Shown: positions 34,001 through 44,004 of the stretch, one piece after another | How the letters are laid out: each line of letters starts with the position of its first letter | Position numbering within the stretch: the first letter of the stretch is position 1 | DNA from: Vicia villosa | Lineage: Eukaryota; Streptophyta; Magnoliopsida; Fabales; Fabaceae | Direction: 5' to 3' | Length of the DNA stretch: 64,000 nt | Assembly (NCBI RefSeq): GCF_029867415.1 | Contig: NW_026705569.1 | Span: forward strand, 372,001-436,000 | Program-made: the position numbers and the translations under genes | Notes under the pieces: generated by a model | Told to the model about the DNA's origin: nothing | Seen by the model: only the letters and a program-made list of their open reading frames with translations | Databases searched by the model: none

Positions 34001-34271
34001 AAAATAAAACAAACTCTTTTTTAGCACACACACACACAGATTTTCAAAAAAGGTTCCTGTGGAGTACCACAGATATGAGGGGTGCTTAAAACCTTCCCCT
34101 CGTATAATCAACACCCGAACCTGAGTTCTCTTTCTTGTTTTAAAAACAAAACTTTGGGTTTTACGTTCTTTTCCCTTTTCCTTTAAAAACAATAAAGCGC
34201 GGTGGCGATTTCAAACGAAATATTGATTCGAGTCAATCCTATGGCTTCGATATCAGATTTTCCCCGCTACA
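31067..34271 (+). repeat. Ogre A 3' LTR
   Basis: 3205 bp, the direct copy of 17678-20885. Its first bases are TTTCATACCCC, so the canonical TG has become TT. CAAGG follows immediately. Confidence 0.95.
31597..31604 (+). promoter_or_regulatory. TATA box in Ogre A 3' LTR
   Basis: Identical TATAAATA context. It could drive read-out transcription into the Mutator element that starts at 34362. Confidence 0.6.
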
Positions 34272-34361
34272 CAAGGAAGTTTTGACAAGTGATGATGGAG
34301 AACTGGCGCAAATACACGGAAAGTGTAGGAATCAAAAGTTGATTTCTTCTTAATTCAGTAT

Positions 34362-34480
34362 GGCAAAATACCCTTTTTCGTCCCTTAACTTTCACTCGGG
34401 GTCCATTTTGGTCCCTCAATTTTTAAAAAGTTCACATAACTCCCTTATCTTTTAAAATGGTGCCACGTTTATCCTTCCGT
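34362..34480 (+). repeat. Mutator-like left terminal inverted repeat
   Basis: Pairs with 38492-38611. It differs by a few bases, for example CAATTTTTAAA versus the complement of the right copy, CGATTTTTAAA. Confidence 0.92.
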
Positions 34481-34754
34481 TTGGTTCCGTTAGTTGTCTC
34501 ATTATTTTATCATATACGTGGCATTTTAAGAGTGCTGATGTGTCAAATACAATATTATAGGTTTATATTCTCATTTCCACGAAGTACCATTTTCTAGAAA
34601 ACTTCATTTCTCTTGTCCATAGAAGACGAAAAGCTCGAAGAAACTCTGGGTATCCTTCTCTTCTGTGCATTGCAATCTGAAGGAATAGCGAGGATTAACA
34701 CCACTGAATCACAACAAGTATGTCATTTGGGGTTCGTATTTATGTTTCGTATCT

Positions 34755-34890
34755 AGGTTTCGTTTTTAGGGTTCTCTTTTAGGGTTCGTGTTTAGGGTCC
34801 GCTTTTAGGGTTCATAAATCAGGGATTGTTAATTTAGGGTTTGTTTGTTCTGATTTAGGGTTATTAAAACACGATTTTTATTTAGGGTTT
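34755..34890 (+). promoter_or_regulatory. Telobox-like TTTAGGG cluster upstream of mudrA
   Basis: Seven TTTAGGG copies lie in about 135 bp between the left terminal repeat and the proposed mudrA start. The spacing is irregular, so this is not a telomere array. AAACCCTAA teloboxes are known promoter elements of plant growth and ribosomal-protein genes. A 3' splice site (TTGCTTCAG) follows at 34902, so part of this may be a 5' UTR intron. Confidence 0.6.
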
Positions 34891-34907
34891 GCTTTGCTTC
34901 AGGTGTA

Positions 34908-37174
34908 ATGGACGAGTTTCTGAATTTAACCATTCACCATAATGGTGGATTCGTTGATATTAACAATGGTTAGTATGAAGGAGGAGACATTGCAAAGTTG
35001 GGAATAGATGCAGATACGTGGGGTTATTTTGAATTTGTTGGTGTTCTTAAGGAGTTAGGTTATAGAGAGTTTGAGAGAATTTGGTACAGAGATCCTACTG
35101 AAGGCATGCTTGAATTAGTTGATGATAAAGGAGCCTTAGATATAACTGATCTTTATAGGGTGCTCTTAAGGGTTGACATATATATTCAACACACAATAGC
35201 TCAGCCAGAATTTTGTGATATTCCTATAGAAGCAGAAGAGTTAATGTCAAAAATTAATGAGGAATTTGCTGGTCTGGATGAAGATAATGTTGTGAGGGCA
35301 GAAGATAATGTTTTGATGGATGATGACAATGTTGTGAGGGATGAAGAGACTATTGTGAGGGAAGATTGCACTACTGTGAGGGATGAAGAGACTATTGTGA
35401 GGGAAGATTGCAGTGTTGTGAGGGATGAAGAGACTACTGTTAGGGAAGATTGCACTATTGTGAGGGATGAAGAGACTATTGTTAGGGAAGAGGTCAATAC
35501 TGTGAGGGATGAGGAAAATGTGGGTGAGGTGAATGATGGGTCTACTACTGATAGTGGAGATGATAGTGCTGATGAAAATTATGAGAGTGCTATGGAAGTG
35601 GGATTTGATGATTCATCTGATGGCTTTGATGATTTAGAGGAAGAAGATTTGGATGATCTTCTTGAAGATCTAGAGGGGGAACAAAGCAAACAACAGTTGG
35701 ATAAAGATGGTTTGGAAGAGGAAATAGCAAATGATAGTGAGGAACTTGAAAGTGGCTGTGATAGTGAAGAAGGTGATGTTAACCAGAAGAGTTACCCAAT
35801 GTTTAATGTGAAGAAGTACCTTTATAATAACTTTAGGAAGAAGTATCCTGGTAAAATGTTGAAAGATGCTATCTGGAAAGCTGCAAGGTCAACCTATGTA
35901 CAAGCTTGGGAGAGATAAATGAGGTCTATGAGACTTATTAGTGATGAGGCATATTTACATATGATGAAGACATCTCCAAGATTCTGGAGTAAATCACACT
36001 TTAAGGTAACTTGCTATTACTTGCTATAACATGAACCTGTTTGATAGTATGTATATGTTTGATAATAAGAACATGTTCATATGCTGTGTTTAGGTAACTA
36101 ACAAATGTGATACTCTACTCAATAACATGTCTGAGGCATTCAATAGTGTGATCCTTGAGTCAAGGACCAAGCCTTTAGTAACAATGCTGGAAGAGATCAG
36201 GACCTATTTTATGGAGAGATGGGCTAGGAATAGGATGCGGTTTGAGAATTTGCCTGATGATGCAGTGCTGCCAAACATTAGAAAACAAGTGGAGAAAATA
36301 AGTACCTACACCAACACATGGATTGTAAGGTATAAATATGTTTGCCCATCTCTTGTATTTAATTAATTATCCATGAGCTGTAATGTGATACTTGGTTATT
36401 CTATTGTGTAGGATGTCTGATGAACATATTTTTGAAGTTAAGCATGTGCAAGATCCATCTGACATGTTCACTGTGAACTTGAAGGACCACATATGTTCAT
36501 GTAGGAGGTGGGAGTTGTCTGGTTTGCCATGTGTTCATGCATTGTCATGTATGAAGAGTAGGAACTTTAGATTTGAAGATTTCATTCCAGAGTACTATAG
36601 GAAGAGTAGGTACATTGCTGTCTACAAACCAGTTATATATCATGTGAATGGTTCTAACCTATGGGCAAGGACACAATACCCAGATGTGCATCCTCCTAAG
36701 TTCAGAAAAATGCCTGGCAGACCAAAGAAGAAGAGGAATCTTGAACAAGGAGAGCTTGATAGTACTGACAGAAAACTTAGGAGGACATGTCTGATTGTGA
36801 AATGCAGTAGATGCAAAAAGTCAGGGCACAGCAAAGCTACATGTAAGGTGACAGGGCCTGCACAGCCAACTACTCAACAAACATCACAACAAACTCCTCA
36901 AGGGCCTGCACAACCAAGTACTCAACAAACATCACAAGTAACTACTTCACAACCAACTACTCAACAAAGTCAACTAGCTTCCCAGACATCCAGAACAAGA
37001 CAAAGTCCTGCAAAAAATGCAACAACAAGCAAGGCAAAAAATCTGGGTGTGAGAAGGCCACAGACTCCTTGGGTACCACCAGGACCAACCACAAGATTAG
37101 GTGCATCAAAAATTGGGCCAACAACTAGGAGGACAACACCAACAAAGAGAGCCTCATCCAAGAAGAATGTCTAG
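34908..37174 (+). pseudogene. mudrA-like transposase gene lacking the DDE catalytic domain
   Basis: Three exons fit: 34908-36005, 36094-36329, 36412-37174, with GT-AG introns and consistent phases. N-terminus: a PB1-like domain (NLTIHHNGGFVDIN, GYREFERIWYRDP). Next is an acidic repeat region (VRDEETIVRED units, about 35330-35520) and a junction near 35800-35830 straight into YNNFRKKYPGKMLKDAIWKA, which normally follows the MULE transposase core. C-terminus: NNMSEAFNSVILESRTK, a SWIM zinc finger (CSCRRWELSGLPCVH), a CCHC knuckle (CSRCKKSGHSKATC) and a Q/T-rich basic tail. In-frame stops at 34971-34973 (TAG) and 35916-35918 (TAA). Without the DDE core it cannot transpose itself. Confidence 0.85.
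35330..35520 (+). repeat. In-frame minisatellite coding acidic VRDEE repeats
   Basis: A repeat of about 42 bp (GTGAGGGATGAAGAGACTAT and following) encodes alternating VRDEET and VREDC blocks four to five times in the N-terminal part of the mudrA-like gene. Phase is kept throughout. Confidence 0.85.
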
Positions 37175-37484
37175 CACTTTAGATTTTATATTGGTTATTT
37201 AGCACTTTTGGAACTTATTAACACTTATGGTTTTATGTAATTTGTCTGGTAATATGCAAGTCTTAGGTAATGTTGTTTATGAACCACTTTTGTAATCTGC
37301 AAGTCTTAAGTAATGTTTGGAACCCAAACTGGTGTAAGCTGCACATCTTAATTAATGTATCTTTTGAACCTCTATGGCATAGCTTGTTTAATGTGATGCT
37401 CTGTTTTGATCTGTTCTGGATGCATTATAAGTACTCTGTTGTGATACTCTGTTTTCAAAATTACAACACTAAACTGAACTGGTA

Positions 37485-37745
37485 CATAATTGGTACATAA
37501 TTGGTTCATAATTGGTACATAATTGGTTCATAAGACTGGTACATAATTGGTACATAATTGGTACATAATTGATACATAATTGAACACAACATAATGCTTT
37601 CAATTTGTTCATAAAACTGGTACATAACTGGTTATAATTGGTTCATAAGACTGGTGCATAATTGGTACATAATTGATACATAATTGAACACAACATAATG
37701 CTTTCAATTTGTTCATAAAACTGGTACATAACTGGTTCATAAAAC
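37485..37745. repeat. TGGTACATAATTGG tandem repeats between the convergent genes
   Basis: Degenerate 14-16-bp units (GGTACATAATT, GGTTCATAATT) and a duplicated block of about 100 bp fill the space between the 3' ends of the mudrA-like and GRF genes. Confidence 0.8.
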
Positions 37746-37776
37746 TGTACACAATACTATTTCACTAACACAAAAC

Positions 37777-38303
37777 CTAATCCTTAAAAAAACAGGTTAC
37801 AAACAAAATTATGATAATCATCAAGCTACAGCATTTTCCATATTTCATCATCTTCTTCAATTGACTTTGTATGTGATCAGTCTCTTTCTTTATTTCTTCA
37901 GTTGACAATCTAATTTTGACAAACTCCTCTTGTATGTGTTCAATATTCTTTCCAAGCTTCTCCAACCTAACCATCATGATTTGCCCATTGTTATCTTCAG
38001 ATTCTTCGCAGAACCACTCGAAAAACCCACACCCAGGATGATCAGGTCCCTACATGTCACACACCTTCATGTTCAATTTCATAAATCTAATAAACCAACA
38101 CTATAAACCAACACTACCTTAAAATGAGGACACCCCCAAAATTGTCTTCCAAAACTCTTAGTGGTCTTTGCCCTTCTTAGAATGGCCTTATCTCCACAAT
38201 AGCAAACTGGTTTCCATGGCAGTTCCGACTTCGTACCAAGCTGGGAGATGAAACTTTCATGGCTTCCTTGTAACATAGATGAAGAAGAAGTGGACGATTT
38301 CAT
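37777..38303 (-). CDS. GRF-type zinc-finger, coiled-coil, membrane-anchor protein (Mutator passenger gene)
   Basis: Two exons on the minus strand, 38303-38118 and 38049-37777, joined over a 68-bp GT-AG intron in phase 0. They give 152 residues with no stop. The start is ATG 38303 (MKSSTSSSSML). Residues 34-75 form a GRF zinc finger (CYCGDKAILRRAKTTKSFGR, FWGCPHFK, then GCGFFEWFC). A coiled coil follows at about 90-135 (LEKLGKNIEHIQEEF...). The C-terminal hydrophobic segment (SLMIIIILFVTCFF) is probably a membrane anchor. Plants have many such short GRF proteins of unknown role (At4g04775-like type). The intact frame contrasts with the broken transposase. Confidence 0.8.
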
Positions 38304-38491
38304 TGTTCTGGATTTCTGGAAAACCCTAGCAGCCCGTAAATTCTTCTCACGATGGTGTTTATTCAACAAACCCTAGCCCCCAAATTGTTCAGAATTCGTT
38401 TTCCAGAAATAACATTCCTTTTAATGAAGGAGAAGAAGATCCAGGTCATATGCCACACTGGCAACTCTAAACGGCCGTTTCAATGAAATAG

Positions 38492-38611
38492 ACGGAAAGG
38501 ATAAACATGGCACCATTTTAAAAGATAAGGGAGTTATGTGAACTTTTTAAAAATCGAGGGACCAAAATGGACCCCGAGTGAAAGTTAAGGGACGAAAAAG
38601 GGTATTTTGCC
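38492..38611 (-). repeat. Mutator-like right terminal inverted repeat
   Basis: Reverse complement of 34362-34480, followed directly by ATTCAGTAT. Confidence 0.92.
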
Positions 38612-38620
38612 ATTCAGTAT

Positions 38621-38918
38621 CTTGAGGAAGTTACGAGCTGGAAAATTAGAGTTCTAGATTCGAACTTCAAGATTCTAGATATGTAACTTTTAAGTTTGCT
38701 TGAAGGTGTTTGACAAAGAGAACACAATTCTTTTGGAAAATTCGTGAATTAGAAGGTGATTCCTATAGAAGATACCAATATTTTTTTCGGGAACCAAACA
38801 CGGATGTTCTAACTCCTAAAATAAACCTGAAATGAAGAAAGTTGGATACATTTTTATCTTAAACAGTGGTTCTGATCTCCGTTACAGCAACTCGGGGTGG
38901 ACCGTCACGGTTAACACT
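38621..38918. other. Sequence between the Mutator-like element and Ogre B
   Basis: Continuation of the sequence at 34277-34361 once the Mutator element is removed. It resumes after 50958. No coding frame was recognised, and it is probably part of an older repeat. Confidence 0.45.
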
Positions 38919-41636
38919 TGTCATACCCCAAAATTTGCCCATGCTATTTTTCATACACAAAACCAAATCAAAACACAAAGCTCCAAAACACAGTCTCCCA
39001 CACAGAAGCTCTGAACTAGGGTTTGATTAATTCGATGGAAAATCATTGAATCAATGGCTCAAGGTGGTTCCATAGGGTCACCAACATCCCAAAGTATCTC
39101 CATATAAAGTTTCAAGTCAAACAGAGCAAATTTAGTCCCTCAAATCCTGATTAGGTCAACAGTCGACTCTCAAGGGCAAAACAGTCATTTCAAGTCAATA
39201 TACAAGATACTTGGTCAACAATATCCTCATAACCCTAAAAACATCATTTGATCAAGGATTGATCATGATGATGCAAGGAAAGATCAGAAAAGTCAAAAGT
39301 CAAAAGTTACTATTTTGGGGCATAAACTGAAAAAAGTCAACCAAACTTTGAAAATTCACCAAATATTCATACTTCATCAGAAAAATTCCCACCAAAGCTC
39401 ATTTTGAAGGGAATTAACTCCTATATCCAATGGTCCAAGAATCAAAGCTCATAGGTCAATAATCTAAGAGATATGGCTTCATACATTATAGGTCCTTTGC
39501 AAAAGTCAACAAAAAGACACTTTTTTCAAAAGGATATAAAATGAGCATGGAAAAGAATTTTGATATAAGACCAAAGACATTGATTAGAGGACTCTCTAAG
39601 GTTTCTAAAATGTCTTAGAACACCTCCATACCTCAAAAATTGAGGGAGATAGACCTTGTCAAAGTTAGGCTATTTTGGAGGGAAAAATGTGAAAGAACTT
39701 GGAGTTTTTGCAAATGGACCCAAGTTGTTTTGATTCAATCTTGATCCACAAGTTATCCAAGACCTAGAAGCCAATCCCCATGAATTTACTTGATTTATTT
39801 AATTTATTATGATTTTATATACTTATTTATTTAATTAGTATAATGATTTTATTTTCTTCATTATATATTACATATTTACATATTTATTTAAATACTTTCA
39901 AAAGTTCATATATGCATTATTGTAATTCCAAAATTCATAAAAAAATTATTTTACACTCGATTTAATTTCCTTATTTCGATTTAATTAATTAGGTCGCAAG
40001 ACCAATAATTAATTAAATCAATTTGTCATTATAGTGAATTTGAATCCTAATTAGGGTTTGCCCTACACTAAAAAAAAAATCTTCTTCTTCTGTGCCTTTT
40101 TCAGGGTTATATTTTCAAACGCCTTCCGACTACGCGCCTGATTCAAAAGCCAAAGTTAAGTACTCAGTTTAATTTAATTTAAATTATATTTGATTTATAT
40201 TTTAAATTAGGGTTTGTTTCGCCTTCATCCTTTCCTGCCTTGTTTCTTCAGGGTTAACCTTAAAGTCACCCTATCAACCATATCAGATCAAATCAGAGCT
40301 AAGTACCCTCACTTTTTAACTATTATTTTTATATTTATTTATTCTTTATTTTTAGGGTTAATCCCTTTGCCCTCGAATCTGATAATACACTCACGCCTTA
40401 TTTGTTTCTTTGCTCACTCCTAATGGTCAGAATCGATGCTTCTGGCAAACCTTTGCCCTCAACCCTGTCAGGCAAATGCCAAGCTAAGTACCTTCTCCCT
40501 ATTCTATTTTTAATTTATTATCCTATTTTCTTTTGTAGTTAATGAGGTTTGCCCTCGAGTTTGATAATGCACTCACTATATGTTTTCTGTCTTGTCTTTT
40601 TCCTTTCCAGGGTTTGTCGAGTGTCAAAGCTACGTCATTGGTAACCCTAAATCTTTTCTTCTTTTTATTTTTTATTATTACTTGTATCAAACCCTATTAA
40701 GGGATCCGCTGGTTACAATTCCCCTCTCCTCCGCTGGTTTCATTCTCCCCCTTCCCTTTATTGCTTTATATTATTGCGTGGTTAGTAAAATAGGGAGTGA
40801 CAACCTTAAATTGACTTAGAATAATTAATTAAAAGATAAATATCTGAATTGAATCACGTGATTGATGCACACACGCACACTTTTTTGGGTAACCCTCTCT
40901 GTTGCCTTGTTGCCTGTTGCCTTGTTGCCTGTTGCCTTTGTGTTTTTGCAGAATAAGCCACGTCCCTCGAATTCGAGGATACCTCAGCCATGTTGCCTCG
41001 ATAAAAAGGTCACGACCCTAAATGATGCTGCCTTCGATACACAAATGACCTCGACCCTCGGAAGTTGCCTACGGAAAAAGGCTGAGGTATCTTCCGGCTG
41101 CCTACGAAAGGGCTTATTCTGATCCTTACCTTAGACTACCTGCCCTTCTATGGCATGGGACAGTCTTATGGCAAAGGATGCTTCGATGACCCTTCAACCT
41201 CCAAACGAAAGGCTTCCTGCCCTCTTATGGCAAGGATAGACCCTTTCATTCTGAAAGGCAAAAAGAGACCTATCATCTGAGTTTAAGGTAATTGCCCCTA
41301 ATTGCCTTGCAATGCTCAAACTTTCATTATATTCTTTCTCATAATTTTTCAAAAGGGCTACGCTCATTTACGAGCTAAAGTCCCTATCTCTTTCATCTAC
41401 ATTTTCTAAACAAACGAGCAAGCAAAGCAATTAAGAGCCCATGGAAAACCATGGATGCAAAGGGTGCCTTACACCTTCCCTTTGCATAAATTACCCCCCG
41501 AACTTAGATTTCTTTAAAAAGGTTTTTTTCTGTTTCTTTTTGCCTTTCTGATTTAGTTTGGATAAAATAAAAGTCGGTGGCGACTCTTGCTTACCGCGAC
41601 ATTCCGATTAATAAAAAGTCAGTTCACCGTGTTACA
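38919..41636 (+). repeat. Ogre B 5' LTR
   Basis: 2718 bp, TGTCATACCCC...GTGTTACA. It starts with the same TGTCATACCCCAA...TTTG pattern as Ogre A but is otherwise diverged. AATAAAAGTCGGTGGCGAC near the end is the likely polyadenylation region. Confidence 0.95.
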
Positions 41637-41640
41637 GAAC

Positions 41641-41658
41641 TGGCGACTCTGCTGGGGA
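41641..41658 (+). other. Ogre B primer-binding site (Arg-tRNA type)
   Basis: TGGCGACTCTGCTGGGGA, four bases after the LTR. This is the standard Ogre tRNA-Arg primer site. Confidence 0.88.
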
Positions 41659-42380
41659 TATATTCGATAAAAGAGGGGTTACCTTAAAAGTTTAGGATTC
41701 GCTTAAATGTTTTCTATTGTTTGTTTTGCTTGCTTTACTTTTGCAGGGCTGTTTTGGGTATTCTGCTGTGTGAAAGGTCCTACACCCGGATCTAGTGTAC
41801 CTTAAGTATGTGGCATGAGACCAGGGAGGCCGTACGACATGTATCGTTACGGTTGAACTGGTGGCCACCGTTAGTGCGACGCTTTGGTTTGTCCTGATGG
41901 CCCTTGAATCTGATCGAGGAGACATTTGGCTACCGCGTGGTGTCATGAGCACTAATTCGCCCTTAGAACCTTAGTCGAACTTGACTTTGGCTTATAAGAA
42001 GTAGCGAGATGGCTGGCTTCGGATTCCTGACTGAAGCCGGTTGATACTCGATGCTACACTCATTGAGATTGGACTCAAGGGATGCTTTTGGCTGGCCGAT
42101 TGAGTGCTATGTTGAGACAATGCCCACGAGAAAGATCAGGGATATGAGCACCATAGAACCTGGTTACTTTTTAGGACAGGTTGAACCAACTAAACGAAAG
42201 GAAGAAGGGTATATACCTATGAACTTCATGCAAGCCTACCCTTAAGGCAATTGTGTGACTTGTTTGTGTTTGTTATCTACTTGGCATCATAACATCATAA
42301 CATCATAACATCATGACATATCATAACCACTAACAAATTTCAAGGACCGAGAAATTTATATTTACACTGTTTTGTAGGAC

Positions 42381-43724
42381 ATGGCTTTTTCTACCAGAGA
42401 TTATGTACGACTCAACTTTGTAGGGATACCTTCTGAGCTTAAGGAGCTCGCCTTGGAAGTCCCTGGAGACTCTAAGTTTGCTGAAAGACATGGTTACCTT
42501 CTTCGACTGGTCACCTCTCAATTTGAAGAAGATATGATGAGAGTCTTATGCCAATTCTTTGATCCCGAACATCATTGCTTCACTTTTCCGGATTATCAGT
42601 TGGTACCTACTTTGGAGGAGTTCTCAAACTTACTTGGTGTACCTATATCTAAGCATATGCCCTTTACTGGATTGGAAAGCACTCCGAAACTCGAGACTAT
42701 TGCTGCTGCACTTCACCTAAAGAGGTCAGACATCGCCTCCAACTGGGACACCAAGAATGGAGTAGAAGGTCTCTCAGCCAAATTCTTATTTGGAAAAGCT
42801 CGACAATTTCTGAAGGCCATGAGCTACCATGCTTTTGAAGATGTTTTGGCTTTATTAATATATAGTTTGGTTTTGTTTCCTAATCCTGATCAATTCATTG
42901 ATGTGCACGCAATCAAGATTTTTCTGACTCACAACCCCGTGCCTACACTACTTGGAGATATTCTACATTCCCTTCACTCTCGTATCATGAAGAAGCGAGG
43001 GACTCTTATGTGTTGCACACCCTTGCTGGCTAGGTGGTTTATTTCGCACCTTCCACGCTCAGTAGTCAGAAACGATCAAAAGATGCAATGGTCTCGAAGA
43101 ATCATGTCACTTTCTCACTCAGATATCCGTTGGCACGTTATGTCTCAAGAGTACGTCACTATCATCGATCATTGTGGGAAATTCCCTAATGTGCCTCTCC
43201 TTGGCATTAGAGGAGGAATCACCTACAATCCTTCATTAGCCCTACGACAATTTGGTTATGCTCGAAGGGATGGTCCTCATCACTTGCTCATTGAAGGGTT
43301 TGTTTTCAACTATGAAGAAGATGTTCGTAATCAACGCCAAGAGTTCATACGCGCTTGGAACAAGGTGTACAGGGTGGATAGCAAAAGTTGGGGGCAAAAG
43401 AACTCCCTTCCCTCGGAACCTTATCTTAGATGGGTACGCACTCGCGCTCAACGTTTCGTCATGCCATACCCTTATGTTAGACCTGTGATTGTTGAACCTG
43501 AATGTGAAGAAAAGGTTCCTTTGGTTGTTCTCCATCCAGACATGCCCACTGATCTAGAAGAACTACAAAAGTCATGGGTTCAATTGAAAGAAGAAAGGGA
43601 TACTTTTGAGGCTCAATTCCGCGCCAAAGAGAAACAAGTGTTAGAACTCACAAGGCTACTTCAAGCAGAACAGAACGTCAACAGCTTCATCGGATCAAAG
43701 AGGAAGCGTCCATGGGAAGCTTGA
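42381..43724 (+). CDS. Ogre B ORF1 protein (intact)
   Basis: 447 residues, ATG 42381, no stop. It shares the ORF1 core with element A: FDPEHHCFTFPDYQLVPTLE, GLSAKFLFGKAR, HNPVPTLLGDILHS, RWFISHLPR, FPNVPLLGIRGGITYNPSLA. It ends in a coiled coil (LEELQKSWVQLKEERDTFEA) and a basic SKRKRP motif. No enzymatic motif is recognised. The plant-mobile-domain-like similarity and the KRKRP tail suggest a nucleic-acid or nuclear role, but this is inference. Keeping ORF1 open after loss of pol suggests it may act in cis. Confidence 0.88.
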   Translation: MAFSTRDYVRLNFVGIPSELKELALEVPGDSKFAERHGYLLRLVTSQFEEDMMRVLCQFFDPEHHCFTFPDYQLVPTLEEFSNLLGVPISKHMPFTGLESTPKLETIAAALHLKRSDIASNWDTKNGVEGLSAKFLFGKARQFLKAMSYHAFEDVLALLIYSLVLFPNPDQFIDVHAIKIFLTHNPVPTLLGDILHSLHSRIMKKRGTLMCCTPLLARWFISHLPRSVVRNDQKMQWSRRIMSLSHSDIRWHVMSQEYVTIIDHCGKFPNVPLLGIRGGITYNPSLALRQFGYARRDGPHHLLIEGFVFNYEEDVRNQRQEFIRAWNKVYRVDSKSWGQKNSLPSEPYLRWVRTRAQRFVMPYPYVRPVIVEPECEEKVPLVVLHPDMPTDLEELQKSWVQLKEERDTFEAQFRAKEKQVLELTRLLQAEQNVNSFIGSKRKRPWEA

Positions 43725-44004
43725 AAAAATTCTAGTTTATTGTTATTATTATTCCTAGTTGTTTACATATTTATTTTTGTAAGCCAAAATGGCAAAGAAC
43801 CACAAACTAAAAGTACAATTTAATTATTATTATTATTATTATTATTAACAAAGCTTGTTCTTTCTTCCTTGTTTAAAGTAAATTTAAATTTTAAAGTCCT
43901 TGAAAACATTGCATATGCATAATCATATCATTCATAAAACATCGCATCACAGGTTTCATAAAAACAAATGCCTCATCTTTCCGCTGTTTATTTCAGTAAG
44001 AAAG

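Larger units (their letters stand above)
17678..34271 (+). mobile_element. Ogre/Tat-lineage Ty3-gypsy retrotransposon A (16.6 kb)
   Basis: Two direct LTRs (17678-20885, 31067-34271) flank a PBS, ORF1, gag, RT-RNase H, aRNH-integrase, a long structured 3' region and a polypurine tract. CAAGG target duplications lie at 17673-17677 and 34272-34276. Ogre hallmarks are the Arg-tRNA-type PBS, ORF1 before gag, a second plant-type RNase H before integrase, and 3' tandem repeats. LTRs differ by about twenty substitutions and a few small indels by eye, so insertion was recent. Defects are an in-frame TAG in ORF1, no visible protease, and a frame shift between RT-RNase H and aRNH-integrase. Confidence 0.95.
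34362..38611 (+). mobile_element. Mutator-like DNA transposon with two convergent genes
   Basis: 4250 bp between perfect 9-bp target duplications ATTCAGTAT (34353-34361, 38612-38620). Terminal inverted repeats of about 118 bp begin GGCAAAATACCCTTTTTCGT and are nearly identical. Inside are a mudrA-like transposase gene (plus strand) lacking its catalytic core and a convergent GRF zinc-finger gene (minus strand). The 9-bp duplication and long terminal repeats are diagnostic of Mutator elements. It lies 90 bp right of Ogre A. Confidence 0.95.

Noticed and set aside
34755..34890. Interstitial telomere track
   Set aside because: TTTAGGG units are irregularly spaced and interrupted, so telobox-like motifs fit better.
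35201..35497. Minus-strand 98-codon SSSLTIV-rich frame
   Set aside because: Shadow of the acidic minisatellite in the mudrA-like gene.
40214..41122. Small frames repeated at 49531-50439 as possible genes
   Set aside because: They lie inside both LTRs of Ogre B and have no protein-family features.
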